A DNA stretch of 64,000 nucleotides, taken from contig CM035809.1 in the NCBI GenBank assembly GCA_020466095.1, positions 3,884,223 through 3,948,222 of the forward strand, read 5' to 3'. Each line of letters opens with the position of its first letter. Positions within the stretch are counted from its first letter, which is position 1. The translations under genes and the position numbers were made by a program. This DNA is from Chlorops oryzae (Eukaryota > Arthropoda > Insecta > Diptera > Chloropidae). Below are positions 35,197-48,055 of the stretch, in pieces. A model generated the notes under the pieces. That model did not search any database. It had not been told where the DNA came from and worked only from the letters and a program-made list of their open reading frames with translations.

Positions 35197-38100
35197 CCCG
35201 CCACAAAATCAAAATGAACTTATCTTAAATCAACGCAACAAGTACGTGTGCACTTAAAATAGTTAAGCTTTGCGAATTTTTCTTTCGTCACCGCCTTTTC
35301 AATTGTCTTTGTTTTTGTTTTTTGCTTCACCTATTTTGTTAGTCAATTAAACTACTCAGTACTAAATATTCAAGCCGTTACATAAATTAAACATGCTGCT
35401 GCAACATCTACAGCAACATGCAAAATCGGCATCAACATTATTTCTCATTGTGCAATTTTTTCGCTGCAATTTTCTTTCATTCGATTTGTTTTTTGCTTTG
35501 TTTTCCGCATTTTCAAAATTTCTAACAATTTTTCTTTCTGTTTTTCTATGATTTTCTTTTTCTGATTTATAACACCATTTTCCAAAAATTATGTTTATTA
35601 CCTTGCAAAATAACAAAAAGAAGGCATTAAGTGACACAATAGTGGGGGAAAACGTTTCTAAAAAAGTTCATTTGGATTCGCAAAAACCTAAGGAAAAAAA
35701 ATTCAATTTATGAACTATTGTCTTTGGTTGTTTCTTTTTCTTGTTGTCTCTCACAATTTGTCATGTTTTGTCGGAATGATTTTAAGCTTTCCAAAGAGTG
35801 TTATATTGAACGAAGCATTTGTCTTTGTTTTTCTCTGCGATTAATTGCCAAGGAATCGTTTTCTCATTGTGTTCCTATGGAGGAGCTTTTATCTCTTGAA
35901 ACAAGTTGGATTTTGATGATTCATTTAAACTCAAAGTTATTTTAATTCATTGATAAAATAATACTAGGAAGGAGTGTTGCAGCCCAATTGAACCCAAAAA
36001 TTTTGATAGTGCACTTGAGAAGAAGCCATTTTTAACACGCTTTTATTAGTTTCACCTGCATGTTTATTATAGGCTCTTTGGGGTTGATTTTACCCTACTT
36101 CAAGTGATCAGATTTTGTTCAACCTCAACATATTTGTTAAAAAACGGGGACAATACAATAACTCAATCAAAGTTAATTTTCTTGATTAGGTTCGCTAGAG
36201 ATTCAATCGGGTTTTTATATCTTATTTTTGAACTATATTAAGTAGATTACTTGTTCGTAACTGACAGTCCAGCTTGTGCCTATAAAAATGAAAGCTCAAT
36301 GTAAGACATTCGCTTAGCATTGTCAAAGACCTTGTTCATATGAAAATCATGTTAAATCCCTCTTCAAGGCAATTACACAGTGTAGAGCATAGGCCTTCAA
36401 AAACCCTGTCGAGAGGGGGTTGGGTTGACCTTATTTTTGTCACACTTTTCATTCTCTAGGTAAGCGAGTGATTTCTTGCTCTGACTATTTCTTTCTGCTG
36501 TAAACGGATAAATTTCCTGCCTGACCCTTCTGCAAATTATCTCTTCAGGGACTTGGGTTCTTTCAACGGTACTTTAAGCAATTGCAATAGTCCTGCCATT
36601 CCCTTGAAAAGTGGGACTAAAATATGTAGATCAAATCCAACCTGCCATCAAAACGTAAAAAGTGTGAAGAAAATAAAATTCAGTACATACTCGTACCCTT
36701 CACTTTTTCTTCCACTTCTTCTTCTTCTTCTTAGCGATTATGCTTCTATGCTTCTGACATGCAAATACTATTGTGATTCGCCTACTGAAGAAAATCTATT
36801 GGGTAATACAATTCTGATGTTCGCACCCAATTCTGAAGGATGTCAAATTTTGGAAATCTATAATAAGAGTTGATGACTTTCAGTCAGGGAAAGAGTGTTA
36901 TTTTTGCTCACAATGTCCATAAAAAGAGTGTGACGGGTTGCGTCATGTACGACCGCGATTACAATAACCTTGACCCAATTGTTTTTTACTCCACTTATTC
37001 TCTTTCAATGAAAAACCAATAACCTCCACCACTCGTCCCCCAAACATTAGGGCAAGCTTTATTATAGTAAAAGTCATTAATTGAAAAAATCTATTCAATT
37101 TCACGCTATGGCTAAGTTAATTAACTGCTAATTGGGAGTGTGTTTAGCGGATTTAAAAAAGATTTTTTTTTAAATGATTATTAAACCAAATAACCTGTTA
37201 AACTATCGGAAAATATTTCAGGTACTTAGTTCAATTTTACTAATAAGGTTCGCCTTATCAGAACATTCCGATAAAAAGGGCTGGTATTCTTTGAGCGCGG
37301 ACTGTTTTAGTTGTGCAAATATGTAGTTCTGAATAGAAAATTTATACACATTTTTACTAATTGGGGGGTTTTTCAAGGGATTTCTAAGATGCCTATTTAT
37401 AGTAAATATTGCTTGGGAATTTTTTCATGGAAAAAATTGCAACAAAAATATTTGAGGTTTTCAAAGAAATATATTGCTTTATGTAAATCAGCTTTTGATG
37501 TGAAATTTCATGTTCAAAACGGATGAGGTGAGAAAGTGAATCTTTTTAAGAAACTCAAAACAAAATTTAAAAAATAAATAAACAACACGAAAAAGTCTGC
37601 TTCTCTTGAAATGACCGCATCCAACTTCAGTGGGGAGAAGTACAAAATCTTGAATCGGAAATTCTCTTTGAGGACAAATTGAATGAAAAAAGAAAGCATT
37701 CCGAAAATATTTCGCTTATCTTTTAATGGTCTTAAAATCTGTTTCGTGTTTCCAGTTGGCTAATATTTTTATTGTTTTTTGGTTTTTATTACTTTTTCTT
37801 CTTTCTTTTTTCTCTGCAATCGCTTAATTTTAATCGAAAAGCGAAATTTGTTTCTTCGGCTCGGCCGGCCAATCCCACTTTTGTCGTTGGCCAGCTGAAA
37901 TCTGCTCGGACAATGAAATTCAAAGAATTTTTTAATGAAGTCAATTTATGGCTTTATGGGTTAAGAAACAAAAAAAATTCGATTTCGCTATTCGTAATGA
38001 GGGAGACATTTACGATTTGTTTTCGAATTATTAGTTTTTTTTTTGTGTCTTTTCCTGAAGTTGGTGGTCTACGTGCAAAATTTTTAAAATTTCCGGTGGA

Positions 38101-41100
38101 AAGCAATTGTAATTCCTTCTTTGCTGCTTGTTATTTGGCACGAGCCTTTGGATTTGATGAAATTTTTTAAAAAGTGCTATTTTCGAGGTGCTTGTGAGTA
38201 TTACAAAGACAGTAAATATTCGCTAATGTGACCTTCCGTTGATTCTTCAGAAATGCTAAGAAATTCTGATAGGTCTTTTTTATGAAAGTGTCGCTGTAGT
38301 TTAAAACATTAGGTACATGGGAATTCCAATTAGTGAGAGGCAAGATACAAATAATTTGTTTTAGGTGTATGTTAAGACCCTTGCTTATGAGGCATCGTCA
38401 CGGGCAAGCGAAAAAAAGGCAGTGAAAATCGTTCATATTTGGATCAGATGCACCTCTAGAGAGTTTGAGTTAAAAGGATTCGTCATTATTACGTCATATG
38501 CAGAGGAGGTCTCGAGAATGATGAGAGCTTTTTTCAATCCAATTGATGACATACTTATAAGAAAACACTATATTCGAATATTTTAAAAATTAATTTTTTT
38601 AAAATAATAAATCAGATGCCAACAGGTTTCTGACGAAAGATTATTGAGGCTATTAAAATGTAAAAACATGCTGATAAATAAAATGAATTTTTTTTTATTA
38701 GCACTGTAGTTTGTCGAGATATGGTTTTAAAGCACAATTACAATAACTAAGCACCTGTTTGAATAAAAAATTTTTCGTTTGCTTAAAAAAATATATATGT
38801 AAGTTTCTAAAGAAAATGTTATTAGCTTTAAGGAGATACAAAGCAATTAAAATAGGTACCCAACAATTTTTTTTCAGTGAGCAGCTGGTGAGTGAAAAGG
38901 GTTTAAAGCTCAATTACAATGCACTTGGACCTTTTGATGTTTTTAATTTTTTTCGAATTTTCTTAAGTGTCAGAATATTCATGTAGTTTTCAAAATGGAC
39001 TTCTCTATTAGTTTAGAGATACAAAGCATTGAAGCATGCGTACCGAACAATTTTCCCTCATAACAACATAGCGAACCCTTTCTGAATAGAGGTTTCCATA
39101 CATGACGGTGTCTTTGATAAAAATTTCCGAAAAAGATTTATTTCTCTTGTTTGCTGGTTTTTCAAAGAGTAACTTCGGTCTATGTTATCAGAAAATTTGA
39201 GGGGTTAGCTCTTCCCTGCCCTTCTGTGAGTACGCTCATGAAGCGGTTTTGAGATTTCGTTAGAATTTTCTCCTTTTTGGGGTTAAGTGGAGAAAATTAT
39301 AAACAATTTATTCGGTCAAATAGGAATTTTTAATTTTTTGCGGAGGAAAATATTTAATATTAGGGGTATTAAGAAGGGAGGTGGAATTCTGTCATCAGGT
39401 ACTGGGGAAAAACACCCAATTTGCACGAATTATTTAAAAACATAGGTAGTTATTCTTGAATGAATTCCTTGTGAATACCCCTAATGTTTAGCATAACCGG
39501 TAAACACTGTTGACACGGAAGAAAGATATCGGCAGATCAATATACATACTATTGAATACCGCTTTACACTGAAAAAGGCATTCATGTTTAAGGTTTTTAT
39601 TCATATTTCTCAAAAAAAAATAAACATACAATTTTCCCCGGATAAAAGCACCATCAACAGTAAACAAGCAAACTTGTCGATATAAGCGATCAAAGCTTGA
39701 ATCCAAATGAATTTAGAAGATTGAATAATGAAAATGGCAGAGCTTCGGTGCCTTTAAGAGGGGAATGCTTTTATTCGGGTTGAATATATCCGAGGAAAAT
39801 TGTATTTACATTGAATTAGTCGGAATTTTTGTTAGAATTTTATTGAGAACAAATGGAGACAAGCATAATTTTGGAACTTATTTGGGAAATCAACTCAAGG
39901 AAATATCCTTAAACTGGTTGGAAGATGCCCAGAGTGTCTATAAGCTCCCTATTTTCATCCTATTGTTGATTGTTAGATTTGATAGGAGCAGAAGGACAGA
40001 AAAAAGGGTTAAATTGACCGATGGTTAATCAAGTTCGAATACCTTTAACCGGCAGTCTCTAATTGGTTTGGAGAAATTTCAGGTATTAACTTGGTTAGAT
40101 CTTTGGGACTCTTGAATGTTGTTAGGTCTCTTAAAAGTCATTGTTTGAACTACTGCTGAGACTTATTCGAAATCTCCTCTTTTTTTTTCTTTTTAAATAA
40201 AACAATCACTGGTTTTAAACCTTTTGAAGTTCATTCAAAATTTTATATTTATTTTCGCTACTTTTTTAAACATTTTTTTATTACTCATTCTCGTCTGGCT
40301 TGATAATTAGCACTTTATGACGTCTTAACACAAAAAAGGAATGCAAATATTTACAACGCTGTAACCTTATGCAGAATTGTATTGTGCAAAATTTCTTAAC
40401 GTATTTATTTAAGATTTTATTAATCCGTCATAAATCTATAAATCTTAATAACCGTACAAATTTCTGTTTTCTTTTAGACCTCGACAGAACTTGAGAGGGC
40501 AATGCACTTGACTTAAGCTGTTGGCGTTTTTATTTCTTTTTGGTAAGTTTATTTTTAGAGTAAGTACCTATTAAAGATTTCTACTTTATCATTGAATGGG
40601 GAAACAATTGGTGCAAAATGACCAAAATATAAGAATAAGGACTTCAAAATTTATGGTAGGTGCCAGAGCGAAGCTCTGAATTGATTTTAATTATGTTAAT
40701 AATAGCGTTGCCAGTTGATTTTTAGTCCAAAGCGGGATTTGTTCAAAATTTTCTTTGAAAAAATTTGCCCTTTCCCCAGAACCATCTTTATCCTTGCAAC
40801 ACATATTCATAATCACTTTTTCTTTTTATGGCTTTATTCGACATTTTCCGGGATATTTATTAAAGTTGCAAGGGACATCCTTCCATTATCCGGGCTATCC
40901 GGCCTTAATTTTACTATCCGGCCGGATACCGGATACCATCTTTATCCGTGCTGTGTCAAAAAATAACGTTAAAATTTTTTTCTGCCAAATGGCAACGCTC
41001 AGGATCATTGCTACGCCGTTCAATAACTTTAAAAACGAAAAATATAAAACAAAAAAAAAAAAAAACAAAATATCCGGCTATCCGTTCTAGCAACCAGCCA

Positions 41101-42230
41101 GATATCTGGTATCCGGCATCCAGCCGGATACACTATCCGATGCAAAACTTTATTTATCATATTTTTTTTTTTTTTTCGAATTTTTTGACATATGCTGCCG
41201 AAAATGGTAGATTTTACTTAGGGGAGGGGCGTTGTTCTACGCAGCCCATTTCGATAAGGAAAAAAAGGGGAAAAAGAGGGTTTCTATTGGTAAAAAATTA
41301 TTTCATTTACTTAGTACATAACAGCGACATATTCGAAGCCAAAAAGCGAGACCCTGCGATATGAAGGATGTCTGGCAGCGCTGCTACAAAGCCAGATACA
41401 TTAAGTAATCTGAAGTAATAGAAAAATTTCCTATTAAAAACCTAAAACCATATTCAAAACAAAGCTAAGATGAAGAGATTGAATTTCCAGAGACGTCTGG
41501 CAATGTTGGTAGATAATAAGCTTTGAAATGGAAGTTGGTAGATTAAGACGGCCCAAAAATAATTTCCAGTTTTCCCTCGTAATTGATACGATTTTAATTC
41601 AAATATCGCCTGTCATTTTTGGCTTTCCAGATTTAAATATTTTTGACATTTCGGGTACAAATGACATTGCAATGGCTTTCAGCTCAACATAAAGATTTAA
41701 TATTCCAATCGCATTATTTTTTTTCGCAAATGCACGAAATTTTTAACGAAAATATTTTTTTTTTTTTGGCATTGGTTTTACTGTAATTTCAATCAAGGCT
41801 AGAAAAAAATTACACATTCCGCTTAACCCAAAATGGGTACAAACTGTCAAACTCTCAAATTGGCTAATTCGAGGCATGCAGAGCCCATTTGGGCCAACTA
41901 TGAAGCGCGATATAAACAACCAGCAAAATGGTAACAAATTTTAAAATTCGCTGCAAGCAACACCCAAAGTGACTTTGGAAGCTTGAAAAATAAAAAAGAA
42001 TCGAAAGGAAAAATAGAAAAAAAATCAATTTCAAAATTTTCTCACGTAACAAGCACAACCGACAGCAGCAGCAACAACTACAACATCGAAAACAACGCAA
42101 CAACAAAAAAGATCGAAAATCACTTGTTTTTGGCTTTGGCGACTTGTTATTGTTTATCCTCTCGATTTTCTTATTGTATTGAAATTCTTAAATGCGAACC
42201 TCGATTTGGGACCTGTTTAATCGCTTAGCT
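35197..42230. other. Long non-coding interval
   Basis: No supported gene in about 7 kb. A TTC-triplet run lies at 36716-36733. A cluster of CCGGATA and TATCCGG words at about 40850-41130 suggests a decayed palindromic element whose ends I could not fix. Open frames such as 38365-38586 and 39765-40028 resemble no family. Confidence 0.5.
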
Positions 42231-42389
42231 TACAGTCGGTGCCATAAGTGGTCATACACGTCGGTGCAGCTGTACTCTACATTGATCGTAGCTACATATG
42301 TTTATTTTTTTTTATTTTTTGCCTCGAGTTGAAGTTCAAAAAATTTTGGAAGATCAAAACTTTTGATTCAATAGAGAAAAAATAAACAA

Positions 42390-43204
42390 GTGAGAGTGCT
42401 ATAGTCAGGCGAGTCCGACTATACAAGGACCCACTAAAATACCCAATATATGTTTAATTTTTTGAATGTAACTTTTAAAGCAAACCCGATGACCACGCCC
42501 TCAAAGACAAGTTGTTCAGGAGATTTGGCACAAAAGAATCGAATATTACGAATTGTTTTGAATTGCTCTTTGAAATTTTTGGTGTGGGAGACAAATTTTA
42601 GAAAAACCGCCCTCTTGCCACGCCCACTTCCAATTTTTCTAATTTATATTAATGGCCTTTAATAAAACTCAAATTTTATATTTCATTGAACATCTGCAGA
42701 TTTTAGAGCATTTTCTATCATTTTTATAGCAGACTCTAGAACTAGAGGCGCCCCCCAAAAAATGATCCAATTTAGTCCATTCTCGAAATTGTTCTTACTC
42801 ATGTCTCCTCCAATACACATACCAATTTTCAATATACAGCGCACTCTCTCCTTGCGGACACTCCTCTTAAAAGGACACTTTTTGGGAATGCTCTAGTGTT
42901 ACTGCTTCTCAAAAAGTTTCCTTTTAAGCGGACACCTCTATTAAGCGGACATATTTTTCGGTCCCGCAGGTGTCCGCTAAGAGAGAGTACACTGTATATG
43001 TAATTGAATGCTGAACTCCTTCGATAAGGAAATTGTATACGAACTGACCGATATACAGACAGACAGATCGACAAACCACCAGACGGACATGGCTAAATCG
43101 AATCTACTGGTATCGCTGATCATTTCTATACCCATATGGTATGGTCTATATAGAATGGTGCTGGACGGCACACACGTGCGGACGAACCTATTATACCCTT
43201 GAAA
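42390..43204 (+). repeat. Dispersed fly repeat with a MITE inserted
   Basis: Starts near GAGTGCTATAGTCAGGCGAG. It includes GACCACGCCC and CCACGCCCACTTCC motifs, then an ACAGACAGACAGATCGAC run and GACGGACATGGCTAAATCGA. A diverged second copy of the first half occurs at 61085-61380. I recognise this as the kind of long dispersed repeat common in fly genomes but cannot name it. It is interrupted by the MITE at 42837-42994. Confidence 0.55.
42837..42994. mobile_element. CAGTGTACTCTC-family pogo-like MITE, copy 1
   Basis: 158 bp, TA-flanked (42835-42836 and 42995-42996). Ends read CAGCGCACTCTCTCCTTGCG and, inward from the right, CAGTGTACTCTCTCTTAGCG. Repeated GCGGACAC words lie inside. Relatives at 45517-45676 and 23899-24731. 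Confidence 0.85.
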
Positions 43205-43694
43205 TAGAACGTATCAAGTGCAAAGAAATTAATTTCTAGAGAATTGGTTCTTAGAGCTATAAATACTGAACGATCAAGCGAATCAGCTGTGCTCGGTTCT
43301 AGAAAATATCGGTTGTGTGTAGGCACTGAAAAATTTGCTTTTCAAATACTGTCGACTATGGGTAGAGTGAACAAATATATGCAAGAACTGTTCATATTAC
43401 CTTGGTTGTTCACACTATCGACACTCCACACTGTAAATGACCTTCTCCGCGAAAAATTAGAATACCAACGTTTTCTCTTGTATAAGCCTCGATTCATGTG
43501 CCACTGAGGTGTTCGCTCTACCCGTGGTTCACACCATGCAGACGCGACTGCACTCAGAATCGAAAAGAGAAAAATGAATAAAAAATTTTAAAAATTCAAA
43601 TAGGAAAAACTCCAGAAAATTTTTTTATTTGTATATAACTTTAATTAAATAAAACTTATTTTCATATTTAAAGAATATAAAATAGAAATATTAA

Positions 43695-43833
43695 CCCGGT
43701 AGCGTCTAGCGATGCCATATGGCATCACCAAAAGGGTTCGTTTTCCGTCATCGCCATAGCTGAACCGGTTCAAATTTTATATTACTTGTTATATTTATTT
43801 ATATTTTTTTTTAATTCAGGCGCGGTTAGCGGG
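43695..43833. mobile_element. piggyBac-like MITE with TTAA target
   Basis: 139 bp between TTAA tetramers (43691-43694 and 43834-43837). It begins CCCGGTAGCG and ends CGGTTAGCGGG, giving the TTAACCC...GGGTTAA arrangement of piggyBac elements. The interior holds a short ATGCCATATGGCAT palindrome. No coding capacity. Confidence 0.8.
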
Positions 43834-43837
43834 TTAA

Positions 43838-44379
43838 AATTTTTAAAATTAAAATTATTTTTTTAAATTAAAAAAATTTTAATTAAATTAAATTTTGAAA
43901 ATGACTGAAAAATATTTTTTTTTAACTTAATTTGAATCGAGTGCAATAAAATAAATACTAAAAATCGTTTAAATTAAAAAAAAAAAAATAAAAGAATTTT
44001 TAAATCAAAAATAAATTGGGTTAAATAAAAAAATGTTGCAAAAAAAATTTTACGTAATGATAATTAGTATCTAAATAATTTTTTAAAGTGTTTTGAACTC
44101 CTTAATCAGAAAGAATGCAAAAATCCAAAGCTAATTGAATAAAAATAATAATTATTCTAAATAAAACTTAATTTATTTCTTTGGAATCAACCTTGGCTAA
44201 TGCTCAAATTCGCAGTGCTCAGGCGCATCGAACTGGGCAAAGCAATGCATATTTTAATAGTTACAACTGAATGGAACAACAACAAACAACCAACCACAAC
44301 AACAAGTGCAACAACGACGAGAAAGCCATAAAGCAGCATTAGAAATATGTCGGTCTATTGGGCCTTGTATCGCGTAATC
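43838..44379. other. Extreme A/T-rich spacer
   Basis: Long mixed A/T tracts with a short CAACAA-rich run at 44276-44312. No gene or repeat family recognised. Confidence 0.5.
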
Positions 44380-44960
44380 CGTCTTGCAGCCGGTCAGAAA
44401 CCACTCAGCCAAGCTAGCAAACCAGCCAGCGAGTCAGCCAGTCAGCGATCGCACGTTCACGTCTCGAAATTGCTTTGGTAATTTCAATTCGCTTCGCCTG
44501 CAGACACTTGCAGTCAGAGCTGCCGAGCTCCGAGACTCGAGCTTAAAGCGTAAACTCCTCCAGTTCTATCTTCTACCGTTGTGGTGCTGTGTTGTGTCCC
44601 CACATCCAAATCAGCCACTGGCCGTTTATACACTTTGCGAGCGCTCGAACGTTTCGTGTCAAAATGCATTCTTGCTCAATCACTTAATGGTGGCGTCTAA
44701 TGGCAATCGTTGCTGCTGCCTTCGATGCTGCCGTCGCTGCTGCTGCTGCTGCTTCTGCCTTCCTCAACCGAATGCTGCTGTTGCTTCACAGCCATCGTTT
44801 ATTGAAGCCATTTAGTCCATTGGCGGTTCACGGAGTCATGGAGTCTTGCCACTGAAATCGCTTGCAGCAGCTCTCAGCAGCAGCATCGAATTTTCTTAGA
44901 TTCTTCAATAGCGATGTTTAGCCTGATTTTGCGGTGAATAAAGCTGCTGCCGCAGTCGCC
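44380..44960 (+). promoter_or_regulatory. GC-richer island, possible promoter or untranslated exon
   Basis: Stands out for GC content and CAG/CTG triplets (GCTGCTGCTGCTGCTGCTTC near 44736), with AGTCAGC repeats and GCCGCGGCCGCC near 44950. The 143-codon frame at 44384-44815 is mostly triplet-repeat cysteine and serine and has no domain, so I do not call it a protein. Such islands in fly genomes often mark 5' exons or enhancers. Strand and role are inferred. Confidence 0.3.
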
Positions 44961-45516
44961 GCGGCCGCCTTAAAATGGGCTCCAAATGCGAGAGCTATAA
45001 ACGCGTTTAACTGAATTTTTCTCAAATGGAAAAAAAGACAAAAAAAATGAGCGAGAGAAAAAAATTACTTGACATTTGACTTTTCTGCATATTTTCGAAG
45101 GCACTTGGCGCGCTCGAGTCGAATTTTTTTAATGGAATCATGTGCGCCTTGTAGCTCAAGGCCCGAAAATTTTGTTTTTACAAATTTTGGAAATTTTTCT
45201 GTATTTGTTTTTCCCACTGATAATTTTCAATTATTTTTTTTAACTCTTTTTTTAATCAAAAAAGATTTTCAATTTAAATGGGAACCCAAGCCAATTATTT
45301 TCCAAAACCTTTATATACAATTATTTTTTTTTTTAATTTACTCGTGTGACATGGTTTAGAAGATATAGACGTCCCTTCACCACAATGTTTCTCTAGTTAA
45401 TGTCAATTTGGTAGAATAGGGCAGGGAGACTGCGTGATTTCCCACAAGCGAGAATTTCGGGTTGCTCTCTCTTTTAGGAATATTGCGGGATATTGAATGT
45501 TCCGGATAACCAGGTA

Positions 45517-45676
45517 CAGTGTACTATCTCCTTGCGGACACTCCTCCTAAGCGGACACCCCTCTTAAATGGACACCTTTTGACAATTTTCTAGCGTTCGT
45601 GCTTTTCTAATGGTTTCCTCTTAAAGCGGACATATTTTTCGGTCCCGTTGGTGGCCGCTTAAGAGAGAGTACACTG
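45517..45676. mobile_element. CAGTGTACTCTC-family pogo-like MITE, copy 2
   Basis: 160 bp, TA-flanked (45515-45516 and 45677-45678). Ends CAGTGTACTATCTCCTTGCG and CAGTGTACTCTCTCTTAAGC inverted. Shares GCGGACATATTTTTCGGTCC with the copy at 42837. Confidence 0.85.
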
Positions 45677-45912
45677 TACATAGTATCCAATAATACAATC
45701 TGATTATTTTCTGGCAAGATTGTTGATTGCTGTGCTCCTAACCCGTTTCCTTCTTTTGAGCTGAGGCAGAAAACTTCATTAACTTTTAATGTGATCAATT
45801 TTCTTTAAAATATCCAGCTGGAAAACAAAATAGCCTCTTAGCGAATAATAACCAGATATCGGGCACATCCCTACTTTTAACACTTTGAATATATTTTCCC
45901 GAAGAAAACCCT

Positions 45913-46207
45913 CGACCCAAATTGCTTTTCCAATCTGCTACATTGATCTCATTTTCGGTTAGACCCGACAATAGGCCAAAAATATACCTTCAGTGGCTTA
46001 TTTGCGGTTAGAAATTTAAAATTTAAAAGCTTTTTTATGATATCGCAAATAATTTTTGGGGAAAGCATGGACAATTCAGATTTAAAGGAAAAATTAAATT
46101 CTTAGTATCCATTGTTTTCAAGTCGCTTTTGATTAATCATTAAAAAGCCTTTTAAAAACACGTCCTGAATATCTAATTCTTCGATTAACCTTTGTGTAGT
46201 TGGTTTA
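45913..46207. repeat. 0.3-kb direct repeat, unit A
   Basis: Matches 46466-46806 (shared blocks: CCAAATTGC, AAAAGCCTTTTAAAAACACG, CCTTTGTGTAGTTGGTTTA). It is shorter by about 46 bp through many one-base gaps. No gene content. Confidence 0.8.
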
Positions 46208-46465
46208 AGGTGACAAGTGCCATAACAAGGATTCTGCCGCAAGAAATTGACCCACAATAGTCTGATTAGCAAATCCTAAGCTAAGAGTCATTACCGGACT
46301 AACTTGACACGAAAAAAAAGGACCTCTCCATAAAAATGGTATCTCTTGAGGATTTTTTTTTCTCGAAAACGGCACATGATAGCACAAAATGGGCACATTA
46401 CAGCACAATTATTTTTTTTGGGAAATTCGAAAAAGTGCAAGCTAACTCGATGCACATAAATTCCT

Positions 46466-46806
46466 CGGACCCCAAATTGCCTTTTCCAGATCTGCGTACG
46501 ATTGATGTCTACAATTTTGCGGTAGAGCCCGACCGAAGCTACGGCCAAAAATATCACCTTCGGTCGGGCTCTACTTTGCGGTTATGAAATTTAAAATTTA
46601 AAAAGCTTTTTTATTGATATCGCAGAAATAATTTTTGGGGAAAATGCATGGACAATTCAGGATCTTAGGAAAAAATTTAAACTTCTTCAGTATCCATCTG
46701 ATTATTCCGAAGTCGCACTTTTGGTATTTAACTCATTAAAAAGCCTTTTAAAAACACGTCCTGAATAATCTGAATTCTTCGCATTAACCTTTGTGTAGTT
46801 GGTTTA
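46466..46806. repeat. 0.3-kb direct repeat, unit B with a 16-bp hairpin
   Basis: Second unit of the repeat at 45913. It holds a perfect inverted repeat, TAGAGCCCGACCGAAG (46523-46538) with its complement at 46558-46573, which is degraded in unit A. Single-base differences are dense, as in the 17.5-kb repeat. Confidence 0.8.
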
Positions 46807-47336
46807 GCGGTTGGACCATAAATCGTTGATTTCGTTGATTGAGCCAGTTGAGAGAAATTAAGGGCCCCAAAACGTTAAAGATTGATCGAAACAAGTTACC
46901 ACTCTCCAGTCTAGGGGTGTGTTGGTATTGAAGGTCCCCATTCTGTGGCCTCAGGCGCCTTTGCAGGAAAACAAAATTGTGACTCAATAAAATTCATCAC
47001 TGAGCTTGCAAACGAGTACTTCCTTAAATCGAGAGGACCCTTCTTTAACACAGCCGCGGCTGGTCCTGATTACTGAGTAGACTATAGAGGCAAAAATTTT
47101 TCTATTGATTCCTGAAAAATTGGGTTAAAGACAAGAAATTTGAACGAAGGATGGGAAAAACAATTTCACAAAATATACTTTGGAATTGATCCAATTTTTT
47201 CTGGCACCAAGCTGTCCGAATTTCTGGAATAGAAAAACGAAAAGGAAAATTAGTTTGCAGTTGCAGTTTCAGGGGGAAAAACATTTTTTTATATAAATTT
47301 TGTCATTGGTTTTTTATATAAATATACAGGGTGTTC

Positions 47337-48053
47337 CATACTCAATGGAACAAAAAAAGGGGGTGATAGGGGGGTCCAGACGGACCAAAAAATCGTATGG
47401 CAGGGGGGAGGGGTTCGCAAATGCACCCCTGAGTAGTTGCATGCAAAAAACAATATTTTGGTTTTTTCACTGGTGCTCCTCACTTACAGGCCGTAAATTC
47501 AAAATCACATATGATATGAAAAGCTTGGCGGTTTTCCGTTAACACTGCATACTACGATTTTAAATAATTCAACTCCGTTTTCTCTGGTACTACCATCTAA
47601 GCCTAAAATAGTGAAATTTTGGCTTTTAAAGTGATTTAATTCAAAAGAAATACGATCGAGCCTCTTTTTTTACTCTTTTCGAAAACTTTGAGTTTTTCTC
47701 TTCAATTTGATACCATGGTTGCTAAAAAAAGTTTCACAATCAATGCAAAACTAAGGTTTGAAAATAATTATTTTGTATTTTTGACTCCCAGAAAAGATAT
47801 TTTAATCAAATTTATTGAGCACACTTTTAGGCAGCATGAGAAAAAGAAAAATCTAAGAAATTTAAAAATTTCTGAATAGTGTTTTAGTTTTACATATCCG
47901 CCTAAAAGTATGCCCACCAATTTAGTCGAATTCTTTCCGCTCCTCTAGCTCCTTACGAGTGCAAAATGGACCCCCCTTTCCATACAAATTTTTGCTTGTA
48001 TGGGTTCCCCCTATCACCTCCTTTTTTTGATCCATTGAGTATGGAACACCCTG
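47337..48053. mobile_element. mariner-like non-autonomous element
   Basis: 717 bp, TA-flanked (47335-47336 and 48054-48055). Both ends read CAGGGTGTTCCATACTCAAT inward. The inverted repeats continue for roughly 80 bp (AAAAAAAGG, GGTGATAGGGGG, GTATGG). ACAGGGTGTTCC termini with a TA target are characteristic of Tc1/mariner derivatives. The interior has only short AT-rich frames, so no transposase. Confidence 0.85.
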
Positions 48054-48055
48054 TA

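Noticed and set aside
39765..40028. 87-codon open frame with a balanced-looking composition
   Set aside because: No recognisable motif, no adjoining exon, and of a length expected by chance in 64 kb.
40850..41130. Cluster of CCGGATA/TATCCGG words
   Set aside because: Probably a decayed palindromic element, but neither termini nor a target duplication could be fixed, so it is not listed as an element.
41864..42106. 80-codon - strand frame with a Cys run
   Set aside because: The Cys run comes from a short GCAGCAGCAGCAAC tract; the rest is T-rich and unlike any protein.
42231..42265. Tc1-like terminus (CAGTCGGTGCCATAAGTGG preceded by TA)
   Set aside because: No matching inverted end was found in the window, so it is at most a solo fragment.
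44384..44815. 143-codon frame rich in Cys and Ser
   Set aside because: Produced by CTG/TGC triplet repeats; no domain or splice support.
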